33,495 nucleotides of DNA from Planctomycetota bacterium (lineage in GTDB: Bacteria; Planctomycetota; MHYJ01; JACPRB01). The stretch spans positions 1 to 33,495 of the forward strand of contig JACPRB010000163.1 in assembly GCA_016190155.1 (NCBI GenBank), read 5' to 3'. This document shows, one piece after another, positions 26,501-33,495 of the stretch; within the stretch, counting starts at the first letter, position 1, and each line of letters starts with the position of its first letter. The notes below the pieces were generated by a model. That model saw only the letters and a list, made by a program, of their open reading frames with translations. It was not told where the DNA came from and did not search any database. A program made the translations under genes and the position numbers.

Positions 26501-26607
26501 CGAAGCAGCTTGATCGCCACGCTCCGATTGAGGCTGGTGTCCCAACCTTCGTACACCGTGCCTTGTGCCCCTTCACCCAGTTTCTTCCTCAGCTCGTAGC
26601 GCTCCAT
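23524..26607 (-). CDS. Receptor-like Ser/Thr kinase paralog: kinase - TM - Kelch propeller - Fn3-like
   Basis: GEGAQGTVY, VAIKLL, HRDLKPANILV, DFGMA, APEQ; TM VAAVVLLAGLFMAVGWLI; Kelch units nearly co-linear with 19982-23101. Start at MERYELRKKLG; upstream ORF extension rejected. Confidence 0.9.
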   Translation of the reverse strand: MERYELRKKLGEGAQGTVYEGWDTSLNRSVAIKLLRPEWGTNEAMRHRFLREARLAAGLSHPNVIQVFDVGEARGELYIVMERVHGLSLARLLQAKTMDQKTALEILEKAARGVGAAHERGIVHRDLKPANILVTSEGEPKVGDFGMARFVDSTSAITRARTPVGTPFYMAPEQVRGSLAEMTPRTDVYAMGAVLYEIVTGRPPFVENAIPVLYKRVLLEEPVPLRKANPKASAALEAICLKALEKDPELRYASGTEFADDLKRYRDSEQVLARPPGWARRAARWIRTHQALGPVAAVVLLAGLFMAVGWLIAKTGEPTKREARMRAVGPKHDAVKEGVTVPRSRSSREWRLLRRRLNVTRPGQDESAILAGGPVEVRTARRNARLSPWTPATPAEVREVLIRSSFTEKCLKFIVDRLGQAEEIRLSLNDGRLASLVARSEERWEEWSAVSSAEAPEYELELGPGIGSVTLAPDGYVEFRDLVDSAWLRMPRPLVIDAEGTRTAETILVNGVEPDPPHLVSIAIDEARTLEIRVRFDAKKEHLLPALVGVGWTGTSHMAVSREWHGLTRLEDGRVLVGCGQNEEDEALSACEVFDPVTETWSSAASLPASEGRLLPVLTCLKNGQVLLTGGYVSSLRSVLSTAFVWDPGGDWTPTTNPMSSGRVRHESILLEDGRVLVAGGATMVPPGYLEDPRGGTPTSDLYLPVTNSFVPAAAMNESRRSFGAVRMDDGRVLVAGGFKQDLGARNTCEIYTPDAEGGRWQSAPPLRGPRGYFSLIRLPDGGVLRSGGNDGGVSVADCEVFSGGRWMPTGSMPEGRNALATEIDTVRGIVLQAGGNIWGPSDKTHRYEGGRWTGPRDGEPLLNEKRDRTVAMRIEEGKLLIVGGRPDDTFERFSATAEIYDDGGEVNQRPSAPSGLQQCRPGGEVIVDGSRSAERDIIVRAMVSDPDGGRVLLQVEIKRIDEKFNGTRLLTSQAVSSGSAGWVRSPALEPGTSYHWRVRAIDPNEAAGAWVEFEEGEFEIADVTPG

Positions 26608-26615
26608 CTGAGGGA

Positions 26616-26644
26616 AGCATAGCGCACCGGGGCGCAGGAGCAAA
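26616..26644 (-). promoter_or_regulatory. Putative promoter TTTGCT-17-TATGCT of kinase 2
   Basis: -10 box ends 8 nt before ATG 26607. Confidence 0.4.
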
Positions 26645-26663
26645 GGGGCGCGGTCGCCGCCGG

Positions 26664-27929
26664 CTAACGCTCGTAGACGACGCGCCCACCGACGAGGGTC
26701 ACGACCGCCGCTCCGCGCAACTCCCGCCCCGTGAAGGGACTGGACCGGCCGCGCGATCGGAACCGCGCCGGATCCACCGTCCATCGCAGGTGCGGATCGA
26801 CGATCGTCACGTCCGCGACCGCGCCGTCGGCCAGCGTCCCGCGGTCGATCCCGAGGATCCGCGCCGGCGCCGTCGTCATCGCCTCGATGGTGCGCATGGC
26901 GGACACGCGCCCGGTCGCCACGAGATCCGTGAGCACGACCCCCAGCGTCGTCTCCAGGCCCACGACGCCGTTGGGGCACGCCGCGAGTTCGCGCTCCTTC
27001 TCCTCGACCGTGTGAGGCGCGTGGTCGCTGGCGATGGCGTCGATCGTGCCGTCCGCCAGGGCGGCGACGAGCGCGTCGACGTCCGCCTGCGCCCGCAGCG
27101 GCGGATTGACCTTGAATCGCGATTCGTAGGCGCGCAGGCACTCCTCGGTGCAGGTCAGGTGATGCGGCGCCGCCTCCGCGCTGACGGGGGCCCCGGCGGC
27201 CTTCATGAATCGGAGGATGTCCACGGTCTCGCGCGCGCTGACATGCGCCAGATGCAAGCGGCCGCCCGTGAGGCGCGCCAGCAGCGCATCGCGGGCCGCC
27301 ACGGAAGCCTCCGCGACCGCCGGCCAACCGCGCAGCCCGAGCTCGACGGAGACGCGCCCTTCATTCATGACCGCGTCGCGCGTCAGCATCGTGTCTTCGC
27401 AATGACTGATCACGACTTTGTTCCAGGGGCGCGCGTACTCCAACGCGCGGCGCAGGAGCTCCGAATTGGCGATCGGGTGGCCGTCGTCGGAGAAGGCGAC
27501 CGCGCCGGCCTGAGCCATGGTGCCCAGCTCCGCCAGCTCCTGGCCCGCCAGGCCCTTCGAGACGGCCCCGACGGGGAAGACGTTCGCCAGCCCTGTTTCG
27601 GCGGCGCGCGCGCGGACGTAGGCGACGCCGGCGGCGGAATCGACGGGCTGACCCGCGTTGGCCATCGCGGCGACGGAAGTGAAGCCGCCCGCCACGGCCG
27701 CGGCGGCGCCGCCGGCGATCGTCTCCTTGTCCTCGCGGCCGGGCTCGCGCAGGTGGACGTGCATGTCGATCAGTCCCGGGACCACCCATCGGCCGGAGGC
27801 GTCGATCGTACGGTCGGGTTTCCCGGGACCGCGCGCGATTCGTCCGTCTGCGATCCAGAGGTCGCCCGGTTCGTCTCGACGCGAGGCCGGGTCGAGGATG
27901 CGACCGCCGCGGATCAGGATCGTGCTCAT
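26664..27929 (-). CDS. pyrC: Dihydroorotase
   Basis: VVPGLIDMHVHLREPGREDKETIAGG, VISHCED, AHVSARETV, SAEAAPHHLTCTEE, IASDHAPH. ATGA overlap with pyrB. Confidence 0.93.
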   Translation of the reverse strand: MSTILIRGGRILDPASRRDEPGDLWIADGRIARGPGKPDRTIDASGRWVVPGLIDMHVHLREPGREDKETIAGGAAAAVAGGFTSVAAMANAGQPVDSAAGVAYVRARAAETGLANVFPVGAVSKGLAGQELAELGTMAQAGAVAFSDDGHPIANSELLRRALEYARPWNKVVISHCEDTMLTRDAVMNEGRVSVELGLRGWPAVAEASVAARDALLARLTGGRLHLAHVSARETVDILRFMKAAGAPVSAEAAPHHLTCTEECLRAYESRFKVNPPLRAQADVDALVAALADGTIDAIASDHAPHTVEEKERELAACPNGVVGLETTLGVVLTDLVATGRVSAMRTIEAMTTAPARILGIDRGTLADGAVADVTIVDPHLRWTVDPARFRSRGRSSPFTGRELRGAAVVTLVGGRVVYER

Positions 27930-28858
27930 CGCGCTTGATCCAGAAGGAGGAGAACGGCCATTCGTACGAAGACGCCGTTGGCGACTTGTTGGAGGATGAC
28001 GGAGCGGTCCGAATCGGCGGCCTCCGCGGATATCTCCAGGCCGCGGTTCATCGGGCCGGGATGCATGACGATGGCGCCTTTCTTGAGGCGCGCGAAACGC
28101 TCGCGCGTCAGGCCCCAGAAGCGGTGGTATTCCATCGTGGAAGGGAAGAGGCCCGCCTGCTGGCGTTCGAGCTGCAGGCGCAGCATCATGACGACGTCGG
28201 CCTCGGGCAGGACGGCGTCCAGATCGTACGTGATGCGCGCCCCAAGCGCCGCGGCCTCGCGGGGGACGAGCGTCGGAGGGCCGACGAGGGTGACCTCGTT
28301 GCCGAGCTTCGCGTGCGCCCACAGGTTGGACCGCGCGACGCGGCTGTGGGTGATGTCGCCGACGAGGGCGATCTTGAGGCCGCTCGTCCGACCCAGCGCC
28401 TCCTGCATCGTCAGCAGGTCGAGCAGCGCTTGGCTGGGGTGCTCATTGGCGCCGTCGCCGGCGTTGATGACCGCTCCGCGGACCGTGCGGGAGATGAAGT
28501 GAGGGGCGCCCGAGGCGGAGTGCCGCACGACGGCGAAGCGCACGCCCATCGATTCGATCGTGAGGGCGGTGTCCTTGAGGGTTTCCCCCTTGGTGAGGCT
28601 GCTGCCGCTGGGGGAGAGGTCGATGACTTCCAGGCCGAGGGCGCGCGCGGCGATGCCGAAGGAGAGCTTCGTGCGCGTGCTGGCTTCGGAGAAGAAGGCG
28701 AGGAGCCGCCGGCCTTTGAGCGGGGCGCCGAGGTCCTTCTCCTGTTTCAAGGCGCTCGCGACCGACAGGACGGCGAGGATCTCGTCGCGGGAAAGGTCTC
28801 TGATGCCCAGGAGGTGTCGTTGCGTCCACCGGACCTTCGCCAGCAGCGCGGAGAGCAT
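27926..28858 (-). CDS. pyrB: Aspartate carbamoyltransferase catalytic subunit
   Basis: FFSEASTRTKLSFGIAARALG, GDGANEHPSQALLDLLT, VGDITHSRVARSN, HPGPMNRGLEI. Confidence 0.95.
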   Translation of the reverse strand: MLSALLAKVRWTQRHLLGIRDLSRDEILAVLSVASALKQEKDLGAPLKGRRLLAFFSEASTRTKLSFGIAARALGLEVIDLSPSGSSLTKGETLKDTALTIESMGVRFAVVRHSASGAPHFISRTVRGAVINAGDGANEHPSQALLDLLTMQEALGRTSGLKIALVGDITHSRVARSNLWAHAKLGNEVTLVGPPTLVPREAAALGARITYDLDAVLPEADVVMMLRLQLERQQAGLFPSTMEYHRFWGLTRERFARLKKGAIVMHPGPMNRGLEISAEAADSDRSVILQQVANGVFVRMAVLLLLDQAR

Positions 28859-28870
28859 TGAAGTAGCGGG

Positions 28871-28899
28871 AGTATAGCGCGCTCGCTCGGGGAGGTCAA
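28871..28899 (-). promoter_or_regulatory. Putative pyrBC promoter TTGACC-17-TATACT
   Basis: Near-consensus hexamers with 17-bp spacing; -35 overlaps the upstream gene's stop codon; -10 ends 12 nt before the pyrB ATG. Confidence 0.5.
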
Positions 28900-29933
28900 A
28901 TCGCGCGCCCCCACAACATCCGTTCCTTCCAGTCGGATGGGGCCGCTTCCAGGATCCTCCGCTGGCGCTCGGTGAAAACGACGGGCGCTCCGGGGCGAAT
29001 CCTCTCGGACAGCCCCAATGCGCGAAGCATCGCCCGGCGCAGGCGGTCCAGCCCTTCGCCCTTTAGAGCGCACACCCCCAGCTCGCGACGGCCCGCCGGC
29101 TCCAGATCGATCTTCGTCCGGACCTCCAGGAGCGGGCGGTCGAGCCGCTCGGCGGCTTCCCGCCGCGCGAACTCGCGAAGCATCAATACGAGATCCGCCT
29201 TTCGGCCCTGCGCCCGCGCGCGTTCGATCGACAGCCGCTCCAGAAGCCCCGCGTCCGCAGTCAGCCCCGCGGTGTCGACGAGCACCAGCGGAATCCCTTC
29301 GATCGCGAGCGTCTCCTCGACGGGATCGCGGGTGGAACCGGCCGTGGCCGAAACCAGCGCGCGATCGCGCTCCACTAGGGCATTGAAGAGGGTGGACTTG
29401 CCGACGTTGGGGTCGCCCATGATGGCGACGCGCCGCGGAGTCACGAGCGCGCGTCCGAGCGCAGCAGTGGCCAGAAGGCTGTTCGGCCGCGTCGCGCGGC
29501 GCACCGCCTTCGCGAGCGCCCCGTCGGCTTGATCCGCCAGCATCGCCGCCGCGCGTCGCGTAAGCGCGCCGGGCAGCAGGAGCATCGCCTCCGCCCGTGT
29601 GCGATCGAGACGCCGTGCCGCGACGGCGCGGTCGAGCACGAATGCGCGATCGACCTCGCGTACGCCCAGAGCGGCGATGACGGCCCGCGCGGGTTCGACG
29701 CCGCCGTGACAGGAGATCTCCACCGCGGGCTCGCCCGTCGCGCCGCGCGGCACGGTGCGCGCCAACACCTCGTCGACGATGCGGCCGTAGGCGACGCGAT
29801 CGGGGGCGCCGATGGGGATGAACCGTCGCACGAGCTCGAGCGCGCCGGGTCCGAGAATCTCGACGACGGCGATGCCGCCCATGCCGGGGGCGGTCGCGCG
29901 GACCGCGACCGTCGCGTCAGCGGGAGAGCGCAT
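28896..29933 (-). CDS. MnmE/TrmE-like GTPase, short and divergent, lacking the C-terminal CIGK motif
   Basis: [80 protein letters not shown]; ends …LWGRAI. Confidence 0.75.
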   Translation of the reverse strand: MRSPADATVAVRATAPGMGGIAVVEILGPGALELVRRFIPIGAPDRVAYGRIVDEVLARTVPRGATGEPAVEISCHGGVEPARAVIAALGVREVDRAFVLDRAVAARRLDRTRAEAMLLLPGALTRRAAAMLADQADGALAKAVRRATRPNSLLATAALGRALVTPRRVAIMGDPNVGKSTLFNALVERDRALVSATAGSTRDPVEETLAIEGIPLVLVDTAGLTADAGLLERLSIERARAQGRKADLVLMLREFARREAAERLDRPLLEVRTKIDLEPAGRRELGVCALKGEGLDRLRRAMLRALGLSERIRPGAPVVFTERQRRILEAAPSDWKERMLWGRAI

Positions 29934-30657
29934 ACGATACGGCGATGCCCTCGAGCGTGAGCGCGGGCACGACTTCGTCGAAGAGGTCGCGATAGAGGGG
30001 CGCGTCGCCGCCGGTGCCGATGGCGCGTGCGCGGCCGCCGACTTCGCGGCGGATGGCGGCGAGTCCCGTGCGGATGAGTCCTTCGAGCCCGAAAGAAACC
30101 CCGGCCTGGATGGCGTCCTCGGTCGTGCGGCCTACGGCGCGACGAGTTCGGCGCGGCGTCACCTCCGGCAGGAGCGCCGTGTGCTCGCGCAAGGCGCGGA
30201 CCTGCATCGCCAGTCCGGGAGCGATCATCCCGCCGATGAATTCCCCGCGCGCGTTGACGACGTCGAAGGTCACGGCGGTGCCCAGGTCCACGACCACGCA
30301 CGCGGCCCGCGCACGCGCCCATGCGGCGGCGGCGTTGGCCAGGCGGTCGAGCCCGGCCGCGGCGGGCGGCCGGTACCGGTTTCGGATGGCGGGAGGAAAA
30401 TCGTGGCCGAGCTGCGCCGGCGTGCGCCCCGTCGCCCGGAGGACGGCGTGCGTGAAGCGGGCTTCGACGGCCGGATGGACGGAGGAGTACGCGAAGGCCG
30501 CTTTCGCGAGGCGCGCATCGTGATACAGGGAGGGTGATCCGATCATGGCGTGCGAGAGCGCGGCGGAGGTCTTGAGGCGTGGATGGTCGCCGTGTTGGAG
30601 CTCGAATGTGGCGATGTGCCCGCGCGTGTTTCCGATGTCGACGGCGACGATGCGCAT
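29917..30657 (-). CDS. coaX: Type III pantothenate kinase
   Basis: [71 protein letters not shown]. Confidence 0.9.
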   Translation of the reverse strand: MRIVAVDIGNTRGHIATFELQHGDHPRLKTSAALSHAMIGSPSLYHDARLAKAAFAYSSVHPAVEARFTHAVLRATGRTPAQLGHDFPPAIRNRYRPPAAAGLDRLANAAAAWARARAACVVVDLGTAVTFDVVNARGEFIGGMIAPGLAMQVRALREHTALLPEVTPRRTRRAVGRTTEDAIQAGVSFGLEGLIRTGLAAIRREVGGRARAIGTGGDAPLYRDLFDEVVPALTLEGIAVSYALSR

Positions 30658-30664
30658 CGGTCAC

Positions 30665-30670
30665 AGACTA
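30665..30670 (-). promoter_or_regulatory. Putative -10 (TAGTCT) of coaX
   Basis: TAGTCT-7 nt-ATG 30657; TTGCGC/TTTGCG 17-18 bp upstream. Confidence 0.35.
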
Positions 30671-30708
30671 CAATCACGGGGCCCGGTGCGCAAACATGGT
30701 CGTCATCG

Positions 30709-30775
30709 CGCGGAGATTTCCCAGATGCCCGAGAAAGACGGTAGGAGATGGGGAGATCCGGAGATCGGGAGATGG
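30709..30775 (+). repeat. Dispersed intergenic repeat family C, copy 2
   Basis: CGCGGAGATTTCCCAGATGCCCGAGAAAGACGGTAGGAGATGGGGAGATCCGGAGATCGGGAGATGG. Confidence 0.6.
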
Positions 30776-30803
30776 AAAACAACGATCCGAGATGAAGCCG
30801 ACC

Positions 30804-30839
30804 AACCGCGGATTGCGCGGATCCGCGGAATCCGTGGTT
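30804..30839. repeat. 36-bp near-perfect palindrome AACCGCGGATTGCGCGG-AT-CCGCGGAATCCGTGGTT (family D)
   Basis: 17-bp arms, 15/17 complementary, centred on AT at 30821-30822. Confidence 0.75.
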
Positions 30840-30908
30840 GCTTCTCTTGAATCCATCATCGGCCTTAGCTTCGTCGCGGCTCATTGATGGAAGACACGAC
30901 TTTCATCG

Positions 30909-30966
30909 CCCCATCCTCCCCTCTCCACATCCCCCTTCGTCTCCCGGTGGTTCGGGGAATCTCCGG
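30909..30966 (-). repeat. Dispersed intergenic repeat family C, copy 3 (inverted relative to copy 2)
   Basis: Minus strand CCGGAGATTCCCCGAACCACCGGGAGACGAAGGGGGATGTGGAGAGGGGAGGATGG. Confidence 0.5.
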
Positions 30967-31887
30967 TCATCGCTGTCCGCGCTGGAAGTCCGGGCGGAAG
31001 TCGAGGGTGTAGGGGCGGCCGGCGCGTTCGACCACGACGATCATGGCGCCCGCGTTGCGGAACTGGGGGTTGTTGGCGATGTTGACCATGTCGGCGCGGT
31101 CTTTCACGGCCATGCCGTTGACGGTCTTGATCACGTCTCCGTCGAAGAATCCGCGCTGGGAGGCGAAGGTGCCGGCCATGTCGATCTTGATGCCGCCGCT
31201 GGGGTACGCGGACACTTGGACGTCCTGCATCAAGGTCTCGAGGTTGTTGTAGGCCCAGTCGATCTCCGTGCGGTCGATGAGCCAGGATTCGTGGGACTCG
31301 GTGGAGGCGGTTCGGCGGCTCTTCGATTGGGACAGGTCGAAGGGCGCGCCGTCTCCGTCACCCGATCGACGTGGGCCTCCGCCGGCGGTCGTGCCGCCCA
31401 TCGCGTCGTCTCGTCGCAGTTCGATCTGTCGCCGGCCGTCGGTGAAGAACGCGCCGTACCGGGTCAGACGCACGAGCTTCCACCCGCGCAGGTCGGACAC
31501 GGGCTGGCCGTGGCTGGTGATCTCCTGGCCGCAGTAGGCGTTCACGCCCATGCCGGAGGAGGTCACGATGAGGTAGGCGACTTCCTCCGGAACGGGACAT
31601 CCGCCGACGAACCGCGCGACGCGTTCCAATTCGTTCGGCCCTGCGGCCACGGCGGCCGGACCCGTGATGGGGGTCACGGGATTGCCCAGATTCGCCAGAT
31701 GCTTGTAACTCGCCTGCGCCGGCGGCGGGGTACGAATGCCCGTGCCCGGCGCGTCCAGGACCACTTGTTCCAGGTGGTTCTTGGACTCGAACAAGATCAG
31801 GTATTGGAAGGCGAACACGAGGATCGCCATGCCTAAGAGCACGTTCGCGACCCAGAGCAATCCGTTCAGCAGCTTCATGTACCGCAT
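30967..31887 (-). CDS. GspC-like type II secretion/pilus-associated inner membrane PDZ protein
   Basis: N-terminal TM NGLLWVANVLLGMAILVFAFQYLIL; SYKHLANLGNPV; C-terminal PDZ RGFFDGDVIKTVNGMAVKDRADMVNIANN…IVVVERAGRPYTLDF. SD GGAG upstream. Confidence 0.65.
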   Translation of the reverse strand: MRYMKLLNGLLWVANVLLGMAILVFAFQYLILFESKNHLEQVVLDAPGTGIRTPPPAQASYKHLANLGNPVTPITGPAAVAAGPNELERVARFVGGCPVPEEVAYLIVTSSGMGVNAYCGQEITSHGQPVSDLRGWKLVRLTRYGAFFTDGRRQIELRRDDAMGGTTAGGGPRRSGDGDGAPFDLSQSKSRRTASTESHESWLIDRTEIDWAYNNLETLMQDVQVSAYPSGGIKIDMAGTFASQRGFFDGDVIKTVNGMAVKDRADMVNIANNPQFRNAGAMIVVVERAGRPYTLDFRPDFQRGQR

Positions 31888-31981
31888 TCGCCGTCTCCGA
31901 GGGTTTAACGGCCTCACCTGGCGATGGGTTGGGTCGATCGTGACGGTCGCCGGGGAGATCCGCCTCGGCCGAACGGATCCT

Positions 31982-33088
31982 CTACTTCTTCCGGGCCTCC
32001 GATCCCCAGCGTCCTTGATTGTCCTTGGAGATGCCCCGCAGCTCGAGCTTCAACTCGTCGGGGTTGTCCGCCGAGTGCAGCGCGTCCTCCAGGGTGATCA
32101 GGTCCCTCTCCAGGAGCGACTTGAGCGATTGGTTGAACGTCATGCAGCCGTAGTAGCTGCCTTCGCGCAGCGCCTTGTACAGCTCGCGCGTCCTCCCGTG
32201 CAGCAGGTGCTCGCGCGTCGTGGGCGTGGCGATCATGAGCTCGATGCACGGCATGCGCGCCGATCCGTCCTTCGTCGGCAACAGGCGCTGCGAGACGACG
32301 CCTTCCAGCAGCTCCGAGAGCTGCAGCCGGAGAAACTCGTGCTGGTGGACCGGGAACATGTTCATGATGCGGTCCACGGTCTGCATGGCGTTGAGCGAGT
32401 GCAGCGTCGAGAAGACCAAGAGCCCGGTCTCGGCCGCGTTGATGGCGGCCTCCATCGTCTCCAGGTCGCGCATCTCGCCGATGAAGATGACGTCCGGCGA
32501 CTGCCGCACGGCGTGCTTGAGCGCCATGACGAAATTCTCCGTGTCCTGGCCGACCTCGCGCTGGTCGAGGACGCACTTGTTGTCCACGAAGGTGAACTCG
32601 ATCGGATCCTCGACCGTGATGATGTGTTTCTCCTCGGTGTTGTTGACGAAGTTGAGCATGGACGCGATGGTGGTGGACTTGCCGGAGCCGGCCGTGCCCG
32701 TCACCAGGATCAGGCCGCGCGGCACCAGGGCCAGCTTCTTGAGCTGCTCCGCGGGAAGGTTGAGCTCCTCCATCGACGGGATCTTCGCGTGGATGTGACG
32801 GAACACCATGCCGATGTAGCCGCGCTGGCGGAAGATGTTGGCGCGGAAACGTCCGACGCCGTAGATCTCGTAGCTGACGTCGATCTCGCCCCGTTCGGCG
32901 AATCGCTTCTTCGCGAAGTCGTCGGTGACTTCGTTGAAGATCTCCATCATGTTCTCTTCGGTGACCGGCGCGCCTCCGAGCGAGGTGACGCGGCCCACGA
33001 TGCGCATCGCGGGCGGCACGCCCACCTTCAAGAACAAGTCCGACGCGTCTTCCTTGACCATCGCGGCGAAAATGCTGGCGAGTTCCAT
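31982..33088 (-). CDS. PilT/PilU-like twitching motility ATPase
   Basis: DASDLFLKVGVPPAMRI, LVTGTAGSGKSTTIASMLNFVN, IITVEDPIEF, HAVRQSPDVIFIGEMRDLETMEAAINAAETGLLVFSTLHS. Confidence 0.92.
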   Translation of the reverse strand: MELASIFAAMVKEDASDLFLKVGVPPAMRIVGRVTSLGGAPVTEENMMEIFNEVTDDFAKKRFAERGEIDVSYEIYGVGRFRANIFRQRGYIGMVFRHIHAKIPSMEELNLPAEQLKKLALVPRGLILVTGTAGSGKSTTIASMLNFVNNTEEKHIITVEDPIEFTFVDNKCVLDQREVGQDTENFVMALKHAVRQSPDVIFIGEMRDLETMEAAINAAETGLLVFSTLHSLNAMQTVDRIMNMFPVHQHEFLRLQLSELLEGVVSQRLLPTKDGSARMPCIELMIATPTTREHLLHGRTRELYKALREGSYYGCMTFNQSLKSLLERDLITLEDALHSADNPDELKLELRGISKDNQGRWGSEARKK

Positions 33089-33118
33089 GGCTTCTCCGGA
33101 TTTCCTGCCGCTATCTTA

Positions 33119-33495
33119 TCACTTGATCTGAAGGCGCGAGAAGATTTCCCGGACGAGCGCCTTGAGCCCCTCGCCGGTGGCCGCCGAGAGGCCGATGACG
33201 TCCTTTCCGGCCGCTTTCCTGAACGCGGTCATGCCCTTCTTCGCGCCGGGGATGTCCAGCTTGTTGGCGACGACGATCTCCGGTTTGCCCGCCAGCGTCG
33301 CGCTGTACCGCTCCAGTTCCCGGCGGACGATGCCGTAGGCGTCCCCGGCCGGCGGCGTCGCGTCGGGGCCGACGTCCACCAGATGCAGGATGATCCGGGT
33401 GCGCTCGATGTGCCTCAGGAAGACGTCGCCCAATCCCTTGCCGGCGTGGGCGCCTTCGATGAGCCCCGGTAGATCCGCCAGGACCGCCGTGAGCG
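33119..33495 (-). CDS. obgE: Obg family GTPase, C-terminal part (5' end outside the window)
   Basis: LTAVLADLPGLIEGAHAGKGLGDVFLRHIERTRIILHLVDV … EIVVANKLDIPGAKKG … VIGLSAATGEGLKALVREI. Confidence 0.9.
   Translation of the reverse strand, partial: LTAVLADLPGLIEGAHAGKGLGDVFLRHIERTRIILHLVDVGPDATPPAGDAYGIVRRELERYSATLAGKPEIVVANKLDIPGAKKGMTAFRKAAGKDVIGLSAATGEGLKALVREIFSRLQIK

Noticed and set aside
26608-27327. N-terminal extension (~240 aa) of the 1267-aa kinase ORF
   Set aside because: Overlaps pyrC in another frame and is low-complexity Arg/Gly; kinase start motif MERYELRKKLG matches its paralog and has its own promoter-like sequence.
27930-28322. N-terminal extension of the dihydroorotase ORF
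   Set aside because: Overlaps pyrB; MSTILIRGGRILDPASR at 27929 is the expected PyrC N-terminus with an ATGA overlap.
1-33495. CRISPR array, tRNA, rRNA, transposase or phage genes
   Set aside because: No regularly spaced identical repeats, no tRNA-like cloverleaf/CCA regions recognised by eye, and no transposase/integrase motifs in any supported ORF.

Overview
This is a high-GC window with dense bacterial coding. From the Planctomycete-like ECF sigma factor and the kinase-rich content it may come from an uncultured Planctomycetota-like lineage, but that is inference only. Left part: a partial isopropylmalate/homocitrate synthase-like C-terminus, an HTH-MNT nucleotidyltransferase/HEPN pair, a secretin-domain-like ORF, a membrane protein, a B12-type radical SAM protein, a translationally coupled TPR / purple-acid-phosphatase-like / PuuD-like glutamine amidotransferase operon, an HtrA-like protease, an HDAC-like deacetylase and a YacP/NYN RNase. 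Right part: pyrC, pyrB, a short MnmE-like GTPase, coaX, a GspC-like PDZ protein, a PilT-like ATPase and a partial obgE. The most distinctive block is about 10.6-26.6 kb. It holds a histidine-kinase ATPase relic, an ECF sigma factor, a two-gene operon (secreted 7-blade Kelch protein plus a protein with a duplicated N-terminal domain), a Ser/Thr kinase with TPRs, and two tandem paralogous receptor-like Ser/Thr kinases. In those two, the part after the TM helix is a Kelch propeller plus an Fn3-like module that is also present in the secreted Kelch protein. I consider this the best candidate for an undescribed signalling system. Two further patterns cut across the window. (i) Several families of short intergenic repeats occur; one begins at the TAA stop codon of three genes and another forms a nested inverted structure at about 30.7-30.97 kb. 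(ii) Sigma70-like -10 boxes end 7-8 nt before the start codon of several genes, which suggests leaderless transcription. All family calls come from reading motifs by eye; no searches were run.
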